Below are positions 1 through 10,182 of a DNA stretch of 37,781 bases, in pieces. The first letter of the stretch is position 1. Each line of letters begins with the position of its first letter. A program made the translations under genes and the position numbers. Below the pieces are notes generated by a model. The model searched no databases. It was not told the DNA's origin and saw only the letters and a list, made by a program, of their open reading frames with translations. Origin of the DNA: Myxococcales bacterium (GTDB lineage Bacteria; Myxococcota_A; Polyangia; Polyangiales; Polyangiaceae); assembly GCA_016191785.1 (NCBI GenBank), contig JACPVJ010000208.1, positions 1-37,781 on the forward strand. The letters are read 5' to 3'.

Positions 1-602
1 ACCTTGACGAAGTCCGGGTCGTCGCCGCGCGTCACCAGCATCACGTTCTCGGGTTTGATGTCGCGGTGCACGATGCCTTGGGCGTGGGCGTCGCCGACCG
101 CGTCGCAACACTGCAGGACGACGTGCAGCGCCCGTGGCAGCGACAGGGCGCCGCCGGCTGCCGCGAGCGCCGAGCGGAGCGAGATGCCGTCCAGGTGTTC
201 CATCACCAGGTACGCCTCGCCTCCCACCTCGGGGCCGGCCTCGGCGAGCCGCCCGGTCGCCAGCATCTGAACCACGTTGGGGTGGACCAGTCGGCTGGCA
301 ATCCGAGCCTCGCGCTCGAAGCGCGCGACCACGCTCTCGCTGCCCAAGAGGTCGCGGTGCAGGATCTTCACGGCCACCTTGCGCGCGACGCCGGCCTGGT
401 GCGCGCGGTAGACCCGCCCCATGGCGCCGATGCCGATCAGCTGCTCGATGCGCAGGTCGGCGCCAATGGCAATACCCAAATAGGGATCGTCCCCCACGGG
501 CAGCTTCTTCGCCCCGAGGGGCGTGCCGTCGTTCGGGCAGAAGATGACCCCGCCGTCGTACCGCGCGCCGCACCGCGTGCAGACTCGGTCGGGGTCCGCC
601 AT
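1..602 (-). CDS. Ser/Thr protein kinase with N-terminal zinc ribbon (partial)
   Basis: Partial gene: the start lies in the window and the C-terminus is cut by the left edge, leaving about 200 residues. Starting at the ATG complementary to 600-602, the protein opens with a zinc-ribbon-like segment (CTRC, then FCPNDG) and continues into a Hanks-type kinase domain. Visible motifs are the glycine-rich loop (IGIGAMGRVYRA), the ATP-binding Lys in VAVKIL, and the catalytic loop HRDIKPENV with His179 and Asp181. By family knowledge it phosphorylates Ser/Thr on partner proteins, probably at the membrane or in the cytosol. The missing part would hold the DFG loop and any sensor domain. It is transcribed away from the M50 protease gene across a 93-base divergent spacer. 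The kinase assignment is firm; the substrate is unknown. Confidence 0.9.
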   Translation of the reverse strand, partial: MADPDRVCTRCGARYDGGVIFCPNDGTPLGAKKLPVGDDPYLGIAIGADLRIEQLIGIGAMGRVYRAHQAGVARKVAVKILHRDLLGSESVVARFEREARIASRLVHPNVVQMLATGRLAEAGPEVGGEAYLVMEHLDGISLRSALAAAGGALSLPRALHVVLQCCDAVGDAHAQGIVHRDIKPENVMLVTRGDDPDFVK

Positions 603-695
603 CGCCGGGCAGGGTAGCATGCGCCAGGCCCGAATTCGTCTCCGTGGTGCTGGCGGATTCCCCGCCGCACAGAGGGCTGTTATACGGCGGCGCTC

Positions 696-1379
696 GTGTT
701 CTCTCCGGACTTGATCCGAAGCATCGTGCTGAACCTCGTGCCGATGGTGCTGTCGCTTTCGGTGCACGAGTTCGCGCACGCCCTCGTGGCCGACAAGCTC
801 GGCGACGACACTCCACGCCGGCAGGGCAGGCTCACGCTGTCGCCGCTGGAGCACTACGACGTCTTCGGGACGATCTTGGTGCCGGTGGCGGCGGTCGTCT
901 TCGGCGGGTTCTCGTTCATCGGATGGGCCAGGCCGGTGCAGGTGACTCCCACCGCCTTCTCGCGCCGGGTCTCGATGCGTACCGGAATGGCCTTGGTGGC
1001 CCTCGCTGGCCCGCTCTCGAACTTGCTCTTGGCGACGCTCTCGGTGGGCGCCCTGGCCGTGATCCTGCGCGTGAGCCCGGCCATGATGTTTGCGCAGGAC
1101 GGCCGAGGCGCCTTGGTGTATCTGCTGCGCGCGATGTACGTCCTGAACGTCGGCCTGTTCGTGTTCAACCTGCTGCCGATCCCCCCGCTCGACGGCAGCC
1201 GGCTGTTGCCGCGGCGGCTCGACTCGCTGCAAGAGACCATCGCGCCGATGTCGGTGATGCTGCTGCTCGTGATCTTGTACAGCGCCACGCTGCGGACGTG
1301 GCTGATCGAGAAACCCGTGCGCCTGGTCGGCGGCGGCCTCGAGGGACTGTTCGCATTGCCGGCCCGGGTGCTCTCGTGA
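696..1379 (+). CDS. Site-2 protease family (M50) membrane metalloprotease
   Basis: A 227-residue polytopic membrane protein. The zinc-binding motif HEFAH is at residues 24-28 inside the first hydrophobic stretch. The second metal-ligand motif of the family, LLPIPPLDG with Asp166, lies in a later membrane segment. These are hallmarks of the short YwhC-like branch of peptidase M50, which cuts substrates within the membrane; no PDZ domain is present. The start is GTG at 696, since no ATG gives a full N-terminus in this frame. Its stop overlaps the GTG of scpA by four bases (GTGA), so the two are probably translationally coupled. An M50 gene upstream of scpAB is a common bacterial arrangement, but a functional link to chromosome segregation is not established. 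Confidence 0.88.
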   Translation: MFSPDLIRSIVLNLVPMVLSLSVHEFAHALVADKLGDDTPRRQGRLTLSPLEHYDVFGTILVPVAAVVFGGFSFIGWARPVQVTPTAFSRRVSMRTGMALVALAGPLSNLLLATLSVGALAVILRVSPAMMFAQDGRGALVYLLRAMYVLNVGLFVFNLLPIPPLDGSRLLPRRLDSLQETIAPMSVMLLLVILYSATLRTWLIEKPVRLVGGGLEGLFALPARVLS

Positions 1380-2505
1380 GCGCCGCAGACGAGGTCGCCG
1401 AAGCTGCGCCGGCGCCGGAGCCGGTGCCCGCCGCCGCGCCCGCGCCGCCGAAGAAAGAGTCGGCGACCGACGCCGCGCGCCGCGTGGCGGAAGAGCTGGC
1501 GGAAGAGCGGGGCGTACACGCCTATCGAGTCCAGCTGGACGACTTCGAGGGTCCGCTCGACCTGCTCTTGCACTTGATTCAGCAGCACGAGCTGGACGTG
1601 ATGAACATCCCCATCGCGTTCGTCACCGAGAAGTACGTCGAATACATCGTGCTGATGCAGGAGCTGAACATCGACATCGCGAGCGAATACCTCGTGATGG
1701 CAGCGACGCTGACGCACATCAAGTCGAAGATGCTCTTGCCGCCCGATCCGAGCGCGGCGGAAGAGGACGAAGCCGAGGCCGAGGAAGATCCACGGCTCGA
1801 GCTCGTCCGCCGGCTGCTCGAGTACCAGAAGTACAAGCAGGTGGCGCAGCAGCTGGCCGACCGGAGCATCTTCGGCCGCGACGTGTTCGGCCGCGGTCTG
1901 GCTGGCCCGCAGGCCGAGGGCCAGGCCCCGCTCGCGCCGATCAACCTGTTCAAGCTGCTCGACTCGTTCCAGGCCGTGCTCCGCCGGGCCAAGACCGTGC
2001 TCGATCACGAGATCCAGCTCGACCGGCTGAGCATCAGCGATCGCATCAACCAGCTCTCGGACGTGCTGCGGGCACGAGCTCGCCTGACCTTCGACGACCT
2101 GTTCGAGGGGCAGACGACCCGCGCCGAGTTGGTCGTCACCTTCCTGGCGTTGCTCGAGATGACGCGGCTGCGCATGACCCGCCTGTCGCAAGACGAGGCG
2201 CTCGGCCCGATCTTCGTCGAGCTCTCGGTGCGTGAGGACGAAGCGGCGGCGATGGCCGAGGCAGCCACCCACAGCTTGGGCGACGGCGGGTCGATGCCGC
2301 CGGCGCCGATGGGGGCGAGCGCGCCCGAGGAAGCCGGCGAGGCCGAGGAACCCGGCGAGGCCGAGGAAGCCGGCGAGGCCGAGGAACCCGGCGAGGCCGA
2401 GGAACCCGGCGAGCCCGGCGACGCGAGCGAGCCGGCGGAAGTGAGCGAGCCGGCGGACGACCCCGTTCCCGACTCCGACGACGAGCAGAAAGAGGACACC
2501 GACTG

Positions 2506-2506
<1 letters not shown>
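1376..2506 (+). CDS. scpA: Segregation and condensation protein A (kleisin)
   Basis: ScpA is the kleisin subunit that bridges the SMC heads and, with ScpB, forms the bacterial condensin needed for chromosome compaction and segregation. The conserved core starts near residue 49 with YRVQLDDFEGPLDLLLHLI and continues through IASEYLVMAATLTHIKSKML, both very typical of the family. The C-terminal winged-helix part (FDDLFEGQ, VVTFLALLEMTRL) lies near residues 240-275. At 376 residues it is longer than the usual 240-280, because of an Ala/Pro/Glu-rich N-terminal extension and an acidic tail (about 310-376) partly built from an 18-base tandem repeat. The GTG start at 1376 overlaps the upstream stop. 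The stop overlaps the scpB start by one base (TGATG). Confidence 0.96.
2336..2407 (+). repeat. 18-bp in-frame tandem repeat in scpA tail
   Basis: Four back-to-back 18-base units (GGCGAGGCCGAGGAACCC, one copy ending in GCC) encode a six-residue GEAEEP/GEAEEA repeat in the acidic C-terminal tail of ScpA. The unit length is a multiple of three, so copy-number change would keep the frame. Confidence 0.9.
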
Positions 2507-4260
<1,754 letters not shown>

Positions 4261-4278
4261 CCGCTGCCCAAGTCGAGG

Positions 4279-4614
4279 CTAGTCGTCGGCGGGGTCGGGG
4301 TGGCCTTCGGCCAGCTTGGTCACCTGAGCGAGCAACCGGGGGTGGGCCGCGAGCTTGCGGAGGATCTCCCACAGCTTCGGATCAGCGAGGGCAGCCAGGG
4401 GCGATGCGGCGCGTGCGCCCTTGGCCGCCCGGACGATCGCGTCGGGGCCCCGCTCGGCCAGCGCCTTCATCTGCTCGACGTGCCGCTTGGTCGGAAAGAG
4501 CTCGCCGGACTCCCACTTCACGACGGTCGTGGCGTCGACGTTCAGCGTACGCGCGAGCTCGCCGGTGGTGCAGCGCAGCGCTCTTTTCAGGGCCTCGAGC
4601 TCTTCAGGGGACAC
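4279..4614 (-). CDS. Small HTH (XRE-like) DNA-binding protein
   Basis: A 111-residue protein starting at GTG (complement of 4612-4614). Residues about 8-55 form a Cro/C1-type helix-turn-helix: an EELEALKRAL lead-in, then GELARTLNVDATTVVKWESG, with the recognition helix around TTVVKWESG. The remainder is helical and ends in an acidic tail, with no partner domain recognised. It resembles short single-domain regulators of the MqsA/YgiT-antitoxin HTH type, but no toxin gene is adjacent, so an antitoxin role is not supported. It converges on scpB with an 18-base gap and diverges from the lipoprotein gene across 59 bases, which makes regulation of that gene or itself plausible. Its target is unknown. 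Confidence 0.8.
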   Translation of the reverse strand: MSPEELEALKRALRCTTGELARTLNVDATTVVKWESGELFPTKRHVEQMKALAERGPDAIVRAAKGARAASPLAALADPKLWEILRKLAAHPRLLAQVTKLAEGHPDPADD

Positions 4615-4673
4615 GCCCTTCCGTCTAACACGAAAGTCCGCAACCCGCGCGGGGCCCGGCCCGAGGCGGGGAC

Positions 4674-6089
4674 ATGCGTGTGCGTGCGCTCGCCGTCGTC
4701 TGTCTGCTCGGTGGCTGTCGGGCGCCTCTCCCCGATCCGTCGAACGAGCCCGCCGCGGGCGGCGGAGCCCTGGTGGTCGAGCCGCCGGCGGAAGCAGGTC
4801 GGATTCATCCGGTGTCGCGCTTCCGGATCACCGCGCCGCCCGGGGACGACGTGGTCCTCGTGCGCGGCGTGCTCGGCAGCTACCACCTGGGCAAGATCCG
4901 AGCTCGCGACCTGCCCAAGACCCTGCTCGAGCGACTCGTGCCCGTTCGCCACTGGGTCGCCGGCGGCGAGCACACCCTCCGCCCCACGGTCGCCCTCGAG
5001 CCGGGAGAGTCGTACGCGCTCGCCAGCGCGGAGCTCGGGCTCGTCTCCGAGCTCGTGGTGCGCCCTGATCCGACGCCCGTCCTCGAGCGCCTCTGGCCGC
5101 CGACGGCTGTGCCCGCCAGCGCCGATTACTGGCTGTTCTGCGGCGACGGCGCGGTGGATTCGTCCGCTTTCGAGGCGGCCTGGCTCGAACCCGGTCCGCA
5201 CCCGGTGCTGGCGCGAGTCGAGCCCGGGACGAGCTGCGTCAGCCTCGGTGCACCCGTTCCCATTGCTGCGACGGGGTCGCTGGTCCCGCCCCTCGGGGCC
5301 CTCGGGACATCCCTCGACCCCGCCGAGCTGGTCGTGGCCAAGGGGGCAGCGTCGGCGCCGATCGGCTGTGTCGGCGCGGAGATCCCGCTCGGCCCCGGAT
5401 GCGCCACGGTGCTCGACGATCGCGCGGTCGTGCGCACGCCGGAGGCTCCCACGTTGTGGTGGCTCGGCGGCGATCTCACGGTCGCGTCGGGTGGCCGGGT
5501 CGTCGTCCGCGGGCTCTCGCCGGCGTCGGTCCAGAGTCTCTCGCTGTGGGTCCGCGATCCGTTTGCGGAGCTCTTCCGGGGCGAGGTCACGTTCGCGACG
5601 GCTGCCCCGCTCCCCCACGTCGTCCTGAACGAGGTCTTCGCGAATCCGAATGGTCCCGAGCCGGCCGCCGAGTGGGTCGAGCTCACCAACGACGGCAGCG
5701 CACCGGTCGACCTTGCCACCCTCGAGCTCCGGGACCAAGGCGGCGCGATCGAGTTGCCCGAATTCACGCTTGCGCCCGGCGCGTTCGTGCTCGTGGCGCG
5801 AAGCGACTACGCGCCAGCCGGTGGCCCGGACCCGACGCCGCCCGGCGACTCCGTCATCCTGCGGGTCGAGAGCTTGGGCAAGAACGGGCTCTCGAACAGC
5901 GGCGAGGCCCTCGAGCTGGTGGGGGCCGGCGGCTCGGTCGTGTCGCGATTTCCGGCGTTGCCGAAGCCCAAGCCCGGCGTGAGCGTCGCCCGCCGTGCGC
6001 CGTGGACCCTCGACGACGACCCGGCGGGGTTCGGGCACCACGCGTCGCCCGGAGCGTCACCCGGCCGGGCGAACGTCGTCGTCGAGTGA
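4674..6089 (+). CDS. Lipoprotein with C-terminal lamin-tail domain
   Basis: A 471-residue exported lipoprotein. The N-terminus is a short signal sequence ending in the lipobox LLGGC, with Cys15 as the predicted lipidation site. A GAGG ribosome-binding sequence at 4663-4666 sits seven bases before the ATG. The middle (about 40-320) is a beta-rich region with Ig-like character but no domain I can name. The last 150 residues match the lamin-tail domain: VVLNEVFANPNGPEPAAEWVELTNDG, LVARSDY and NSGEALELVG. In bacteria that domain is found on surface and secreted proteins, often with nucleases or adhesive modules. No catalytic site is visible. Its role is probably structural or binding at the cell surface; this is inference. 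Confidence 0.85.
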   Translation: MRVRALAVVCLLGGCRAPLPDPSNEPAAGGGALVVEPPAEAGRIHPVSRFRITAPPGDDVVLVRGVLGSYHLGKIRARDLPKTLLERLVPVRHWVAGGEHTLRPTVALEPGESYALASAELGLVSELVVRPDPTPVLERLWPPTAVPASADYWLFCGDGAVDSSAFEAAWLEPGPHPVLARVEPGTSCVSLGAPVPIAATGSLVPPLGALGTSLDPAELVVAKGAASAPIGCVGAEIPLGPGCATVLDDRAVVRTPEAPTLWWLGGDLTVASGGRVVVRGLSPASVQSLSLWVRDPFAELFRGEVTFATAAPLPHVVLNEVFANPNGPEPAAEWVELTNDGSAPVDLATLELRDQGGAIELPEFTLAPGAFVLVARSDYAPAGGPDPTPPGDSVILRVESLGKNGLSNSGEALELVGAGGSVVSRFPALPKPKPGVSVARRAPWTLDDDPAGFGHHASPGASPGRANVVVE

Positions 6090-6091
6090 CC

Positions 6092-7453
6092 TCATGTTCC
6101 GGCGATGGTCATCTTCGAGACGCGGAACGTGGGGGCGGCGGTGCTGGTCTTGAGGTCCAGATCGCTGCCGATGGCGTCGATGTTCTCGAGCATGGTGTTC
6201 AGGTTCGACGACACCGTGACTTCACTGACCGGAAAGGCGAGCTTGCCGTCTTCGATCCAGAACCCGGCCGCGCCCCTGGAAAAGTCACCGGTGATGGCGT
6301 TGAAACCGAAGCCCATCATCTCGGTCACGTACAGGCCCGACGGGGTGCTCGCGATGATCTCGTCGCGGGTCAGGGGGCCGGGCGAGAGGATGAAGTTCGA
6401 GGTGCTCGGACCGACGGAGCCGCCGGAGGCCGCCGCGCTGGCGGTGCTCTTCTTGCCCAGCTTGCGGGCGCTGTACGAGTCGAGCAGGTAGGTCCGGAGC
6501 ACGCCGGCCTCGACCACGACCGTGCGGCGAGAGGGCAAGCCCTCTCCGTCGTAGGGGCGCGAGCCCGGCCCGCGGAGCAGCAGTGGATCGTCCACCAGCG
6601 TGACCAGGGGGCTCGCGACCGGGGTCCCCTCACGACCCACGAGATAGCTGGATTTGCGCCAGATCGAACCGCCCAAGAGGCACCCCGCGAAGGTCCCGAT
6701 GATCGAGCGGGCGACGTCGGGGTCGAAGACGATGGCGGCCTCGGCGGTCGGGACCTTGCGCGCGCCGAGCTTGGCCAGCGTGCGACGCGCGGCTTCTTGC
6801 CCCACGCTCGCTTCGGGGTCGAGCTCCGAGAGGTGCCGCCGCGCGCTCCAATGGAAGCCGCGGCGCCGCTTTCCGCCCTCGTCCTCGGCGACCGGGGTGA
6901 CGACCAACGACGCGTACGAGCCGCGCTGCGTCCCCGAGAATCCGGTCGAGATCACCCGGGCGCTCGCCCCGGTCGTCCGCGAGAACGTGGCGCCCTCGCT
7001 CAGGGTGATCCGCGGGTCGAAGTCGAGCGCGGCGCGCTCGGCGCGCCGGGCCCGGTCCAGCGCGCCCTCCGCTGTGACCCCCTCGACGGCGGGATCGTAG
7101 AGCTCGAGATCGGGGAAGGGCGGCGACGCGAGCTCGCTCGGATCGGCCGGGCCGGCGTACTCATCGGGTTCGGACAGCTCAGCGAGCATCAGCGCGTCGC
7201 CGACGCAGCGCGCGAGCCCCGCGTCGGTCAGATCGCTGGTCGACGTGACCGCGACGCGCTGGCCCTTGATCACGCGGAGCGCGACCCCCCGGTGTCCCGC
7301 CTCTTCGACCAGCTCGGCCTCGCCCAGGCGCACCTTGGTGCTGAGCTCCCAGCCCGAGCGTGCGGTCGCTTCCGCGAAGTCGGCGCCGAGCGCGCGGGCG
7401 CGGTCCACCAGGTTCGATGCCAATTGGAGCAGGGCCTCGCGGTCGTCGTTCAT
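6092..7453 (-). CDS. TldD/PmbA family protein, PmbA (TldE)-like
   Basis: A 453-residue protein of the TldD/PmbA family. TldD and TldE form a heterodimeric metalloprotease in which TldD carries the HExxxH zinc site and TldE/PmbA is the non-catalytic partner. I see no HExxxH here, and the C-terminal half (FIL.PG, G.YVTEMMGFGFNAITGDFSRGA, SEVTVSSNLNTML) fits the PmbA side. I chose the ATG at 7453 (MNDDREALLQL); a 14-residue upstream extension in the same frame looks non-coding. No tldD lies in the window, although the two partners are frequently unlinked. The gene converges with the lamin-tail lipoprotein with only two bases between the stops. A membrane-protein gene lies 38 bases upstream on the same strand. 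Confidence 0.9.
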   Translation of the reverse strand: MNDDREALLQLASNLVDRARALGADFAEATARSGWELSTKVRLGEAELVEEAGHRGVALRVIKGQRVAVTSTSDLTDAGLARCVGDALMLAELSEPDEYAGPADPSELASPPFPDLELYDPAVEGVTAEGALDRARRAERAALDFDPRITLSEGATFSRTTGASARVISTGFSGTQRGSYASLVVTPVAEDEGGKRRRGFHWSARRHLSELDPEASVGQEAARRTLAKLGARKVPTAEAAIVFDPDVARSIIGTFAGCLLGGSIWRKSSYLVGREGTPVASPLVTLVDDPLLLRGPGSRPYDGEGLPSRRTVVVEAGVLRTYLLDSYSARKLGKKSTASAAASGGSVGPSTSNFILSPGPLTRDEIIASTPSGLYVTEMMGFGFNAITGDFSRGAAGFWIEDGKLAFPVSEVTVSSNLNTMLENIDAIGSDLDLKTSTAAPTFRVSKMTIAGT

Positions 7454-7491
7454 GGCGGCGGACCGGAGCCTTGCAACAAGCGCGCAGCAAA

Positions 7492-8139
7492 TCAATCACG
7501 CTGCGCAGCGCGGCTCGAACGGCGCAGCCACGCGACGGTGATGCCGACGCCGGCGAGCAGCACGAGTGTCATCGCCAGGAGCGCGTAGCCGAGGGGGCTG
7601 CCCGCCACCGGGCGGGTGCCGAAGTCCCCGTGGAACTGGCTGTAGGTGGCGTGGACACCGAGCCGCGGCAGCGCGGCCAGAACCAGCCCGGAGGCGGCCA
7701 GCGCCGGCACCGCCATCAGCCGCATCATGGGCCCGTTGCGCTTGGTGCGAACGTGGCGTGCGGCTCGGGCAAAGCCCAAGGGGACGCTGGCCGCGTCGAC
7801 CAGCACCCAGGCGGTGTCGATCGCTCCGGGCAGGCGCTGGCTGTCCACCAGGTAGCCGTAGGACCAGTCCGGCGCGAACGCGAGGAAGTAGCCGGCGATG
7901 GGCGCGTAGACCAAGAGCCCGAAGGATGCGACGACGATCAACGTCCGGGCCTGGAGCGTGGCGCTGCGTGAAAGCTCGTCCGCGGCGACCCAAGCGAACA
8001 GCGACCCCAGCAAGAATCCCAAGAACGGCGCGGCGGGGGTCGGCACGGCTCGTGCGAGGATGGCACGCCCGGAGCGCCTCGTCACCGGGCGGGCGAGGTC
8101 GACGCGAGCCGAGGCGTGCACTATGACCGGGGCAGTCAT
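7492..8139 (-). CDS. Polytopic membrane protein of unknown function
   Basis: About 215 residues with roughly four to five hydrophobic segments: PFLGFLLGSLFAWVAA, TLIVVASFGLLVYAPIAGYF, a weaker central one, LMAVPALAASGLVLAAL and YALLAMTLVLLAGVGITVAW. A basic cluster precedes the first segment. I recognise no family. The start is uncertain. The ATG at 8137-8139 lies inside a CATG shared with the divergent larB start, which leaves no promoter room. Internal GTG codons at 8085 or 8046 would leave a short divergent spacer and still keep every membrane segment. It precedes the PmbA-like gene in the same direction, so the two may be co-transcribed. Confidence 0.6.
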   Translation of the reverse strand: MTAPVIVHASARVDLARPVTRRSGRAILARAVPTPAAPFLGFLLGSLFAWVAADELSRSATLQARTLIVVASFGLLVYAPIAGYFLAFAPDWSYGYLVDSQRLPGAIDTAWVLVDAASVPLGFARAARHVRTKRNGPMMRLMAVPALAASGLVLAALPRLGVHATYSQFHGDFGTRPVAGSPLGYALLAMTLVLLAGVGITVAWLRRSSRAAQRD

Positions 8140-8896
8140 GAGCCCGGACCGCCTGAAAGAGCTGCTCGAACGCGTGCGCACGGGCGACACGGAGGTGGGC
8201 GCCGCGCTGCGCGAGCTCGAGCACCTGCCGTACTCGGATCTCGGGTTCGCGCGGGTCGATCACCACCGGGCGCTTCGCATGGGGATGCCCGAGGTCGTGC
8301 TCGGGCAGTCCAAGACCCCCGAGCAGATCGCCGGCATCGCTCGGCGCTTGATCGAAGCGGGGCAGAACGTGCTCGTCACTCGCGTCGACACCGAAAAGGT
8401 CGCCGCGGTGCAGGCGCTCGTGCCCGAGCTCTGCCACGCTCCCACGGCCCGAGTGCTGAGCCACGAGAGTGCACCGGTGAAGGTCCGTGATTGCTTGCCC
8501 GTGGCGATCGTGACGGCGGGCACGAGTGATCTGCCCGTCGCGGAAGAGGCGGCCGAGACGTTGCGCCTCTCCGGGGTCCCGTTCACGCGGGTGTTCGACG
8601 TCGGGGTCGCCGGGATCCACCGCATCTTCGGCGAGCTGCCGTCGCTCGCCGACGCGCCGGCGGTGATCGTGGTGGCGGGCATGGAAGGCGCGCTGCCCAG
8701 CGTGGTGGGCGGGCTGATTCGAGGTCCGATCATCGCGGTTCCGACCTCGGTCGGCTACGGCGTGGCCCTGGGCGGGCTGACCGCGCTGTTCGGCATGCTC
8801 ACCGGCTGCGCGTCGGGCGTGACCGTGGTGAACATCGACAACGGGTTCGGAGCCGCGATGGCGGTTCTGCGCATCGTCAACGCCGGAGCGCGGTGA
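8138..8896 (+). CDS. larB: Nickel-pincer cofactor biosynthesis protein LarB
   Basis: LarB carboxylates and hydrolyses nicotinic acid adenine dinucleotide to pyridinium-3,5-biscarboxylic acid mononucleotide, the first step of the nickel-pincer nucleotide pathway (LarB, LarE, LarC). The 252-residue protein shows the family hallmarks: LPYSDLGFARVDHHR near the N-terminus, AIVTAGTSDLPVAEEAAET, then VVVAGMEGALPSVVGGL and PTSVGYG in the C-terminal PurE-like domain. The ATG at 8138 (MSPDRLKELLERV) matches the usual LarB length. An ATG five codons upstream at 8123 has a GAGG eight bases before it and is the alternative. The stop lies three bases before larC, so they form an operon. Confidence 0.95.
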   Translation: MSPDRLKELLERVRTGDTEVGAALRELEHLPYSDLGFARVDHHRALRMGMPEVVLGQSKTPEQIAGIARRLIEAGQNVLVTRVDTEKVAAVQALVPELCHAPTARVLSHESAPVKVRDCLPVAIVTAGTSDLPVAEEAAETLRLSGVPFTRVFDVGVAGIHRIFGELPSLADAPAVIVVAGMEGALPSVVGGLIRGPIIAVPTSVGYGVALGGLTALFGMLTGCASGVTVVNIDNGFGAAMAVLRIVNAGAR

Positions 8897-8899
8897 AGC

Positions 8900-10174
8900 A
8901 TGGCGGGCTCGCACCACCACCACCACCACCACGGCGGGCACGAGCACGAGCACGGGCACGAGCACCCGCACCAGCACGAGCGAGCGCCGCTCGCCTCGGG
9001 TGCCGGCCACGGGAAGCTCTTGTTCTTGGACGCGTTTGCCGGAATCGCGGGGGACATGACCGTCGCGGCGCTGATCGATCTCGGCGTTCCGACCGAGGTC
9101 GTGACCCACGCGATCGAGCACCTGGCCCTCGAGGGGGTGCGCATCACCGCCGTCCCGGCCATGGCGGGTGCGATCGGAGCCACCGCCTTCGAGGTCGAGC
9201 CCGGGCCTGGCGAGCGCGAGCGCTCGTTCGCCGAGATCGACCAGCTGATCGCCGGCTCGGGCCTGGGCCTCGCGGTCACCGACCTTGCCCGCCGCATCTT
9301 TCGCCGACTCGCCGAGGCCGAGGCTCGAGTTCACCGGGTGCGGGTCGAGGACGTTCACTTCCACGAGGTGGGTGCCGTCGACGCGATCGTCGACATCGTC
9401 GGTGCCGCCGCGGCCTTCGCGCACCTCGGAGCCAGCGTGGTCGCGAGCCCGCTGCCCATGGGGCGCGGGACCGTGGTGTGTCGTCACGGCGTCTTGCCGC
9501 TGCCGGCGCCGGCGACCGTCGAGTGCCTGGCCGGCGTCCCCACCTACGACGCCGGCCTCGACGCGGAGCTGGTCACCCCGACCGGCGCCGCCATCGTCGC
9601 CACGGTCGCCGAGGGCTTCTCGCGTTGGCCCGAGATGTCTCCGGAACGTGTCGGCTGGGGGAAAGGGACGCGGGAGCTGCCCGATCGCCCGAACGCGCTC
9701 CGGGTCGTCCTTGGGCAACGCCCCGCCCAAGCCTCGGACCCAGGCGGGCACGTCTTGCTCGAGTGCAACGTCGACGACATGACGGGCGAGCTGGCGGCCC
9801 ACGCGCTCGGCGCGCTCTTGGCCGCGGGCGCACGCGACGCGTGGGCCGTGCCCGTGACGATGAAGAAGGGGAGGCCCGGGCTCACCCTCTCGGCGCTCGC
9901 GGACCGGGGCTCCGAGGCGCGCCTCGCCGAGGTGCTGCTGCGCGAAACCAGCACGATCGGCGTGCGCTGGGCCGACACCCGGCGCCTCGAGCGACCCCGC
10001 CGCATGGTCGAGGTCGACACTCCTTTCGGCCGGATCCCGGTGAAGGTGAGCGAGGGGCCCTTTGGTCCACCGCAGATCAAGCCCGAGTTCGACGCCTGCG
10101 TGCGGGCCGCCGACGCGGCGGGGGTCCCCGTCCGCGAGGTGCTCGCTGCCGCGCTCCGCGCCGCCGGCGCGTGA
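8900..10174 (+). CDS. larC: Nickel insertion protein LarC with His-rich N-terminus
   Basis: LarC is the CTP-dependent enzyme that inserts nickel into the bis-thiocarboxylated pyridinium nucleotide to finish the cofactor. The 424-residue protein is complete in one frame. The N-terminal domain includes LLFLDAFAGIAGDMTVAALIDLG, VHFHEVGAVDAIVDI and a TPTGAAI motif. The C-terminal domain begins near residue 289 with LECNVDDMTGELAAHALG. In Lactiplantibacillus plantarum the two parts are joined by programmed frameshifting; here no shift is needed. Residues 5-26 contain 14 histidines, a likely nickel-storage or delivery tail, as is common in nickel-handling proteins. It follows larB by three bases. 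Neither larE nor a recognisable larA-type client enzyme is in the window. Confidence 0.96.
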   Translation: MAGSHHHHHHHGGHEHEHGHEHPHQHERAPLASGAGHGKLLFLDAFAGIAGDMTVAALIDLGVPTEVVTHAIEHLALEGVRITAVPAMAGAIGATAFEVEPGPGERERSFAEIDQLIAGSGLGLAVTDLARRIFRRLAEAEARVHRVRVEDVHFHEVGAVDAIVDIVGAAAAFAHLGASVVASPLPMGRGTVVCRHGVLPLPAPATVECLAGVPTYDAGLDAELVTPTGAAIVATVAEGFSRWPEMSPERVGWGKGTRELPDRPNALRVVLGQRPAQASDPGGHVLLECNVDDMTGELAAHALGALLAAGARDAWAVPVTMKKGRPGLTLSALADRGSEARLAEVLLRETSTIGVRWADTRRLERPRRMVEVDTPFGRIPVKVSEGPFGPPQIKPEFDACVRAADAAGVPVREVLAAALRAAGA

Positions 10175-10182
10175 GCGGGCGG

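Noticed and set aside
4279..4614. Antitoxin of a toxin-antitoxin pair
   Set aside because: The HTH resembles MqsA/YgiT-type antitoxins but the flanking genes are scpB and a lipoprotein; no toxin-like small gene is present.
5399..7588. Long plus-strand open frame opposite the PmbA-like gene
   Set aside because: Arg/Gly-rich with no domain, antisense to a clear TldD/PmbA family protein.
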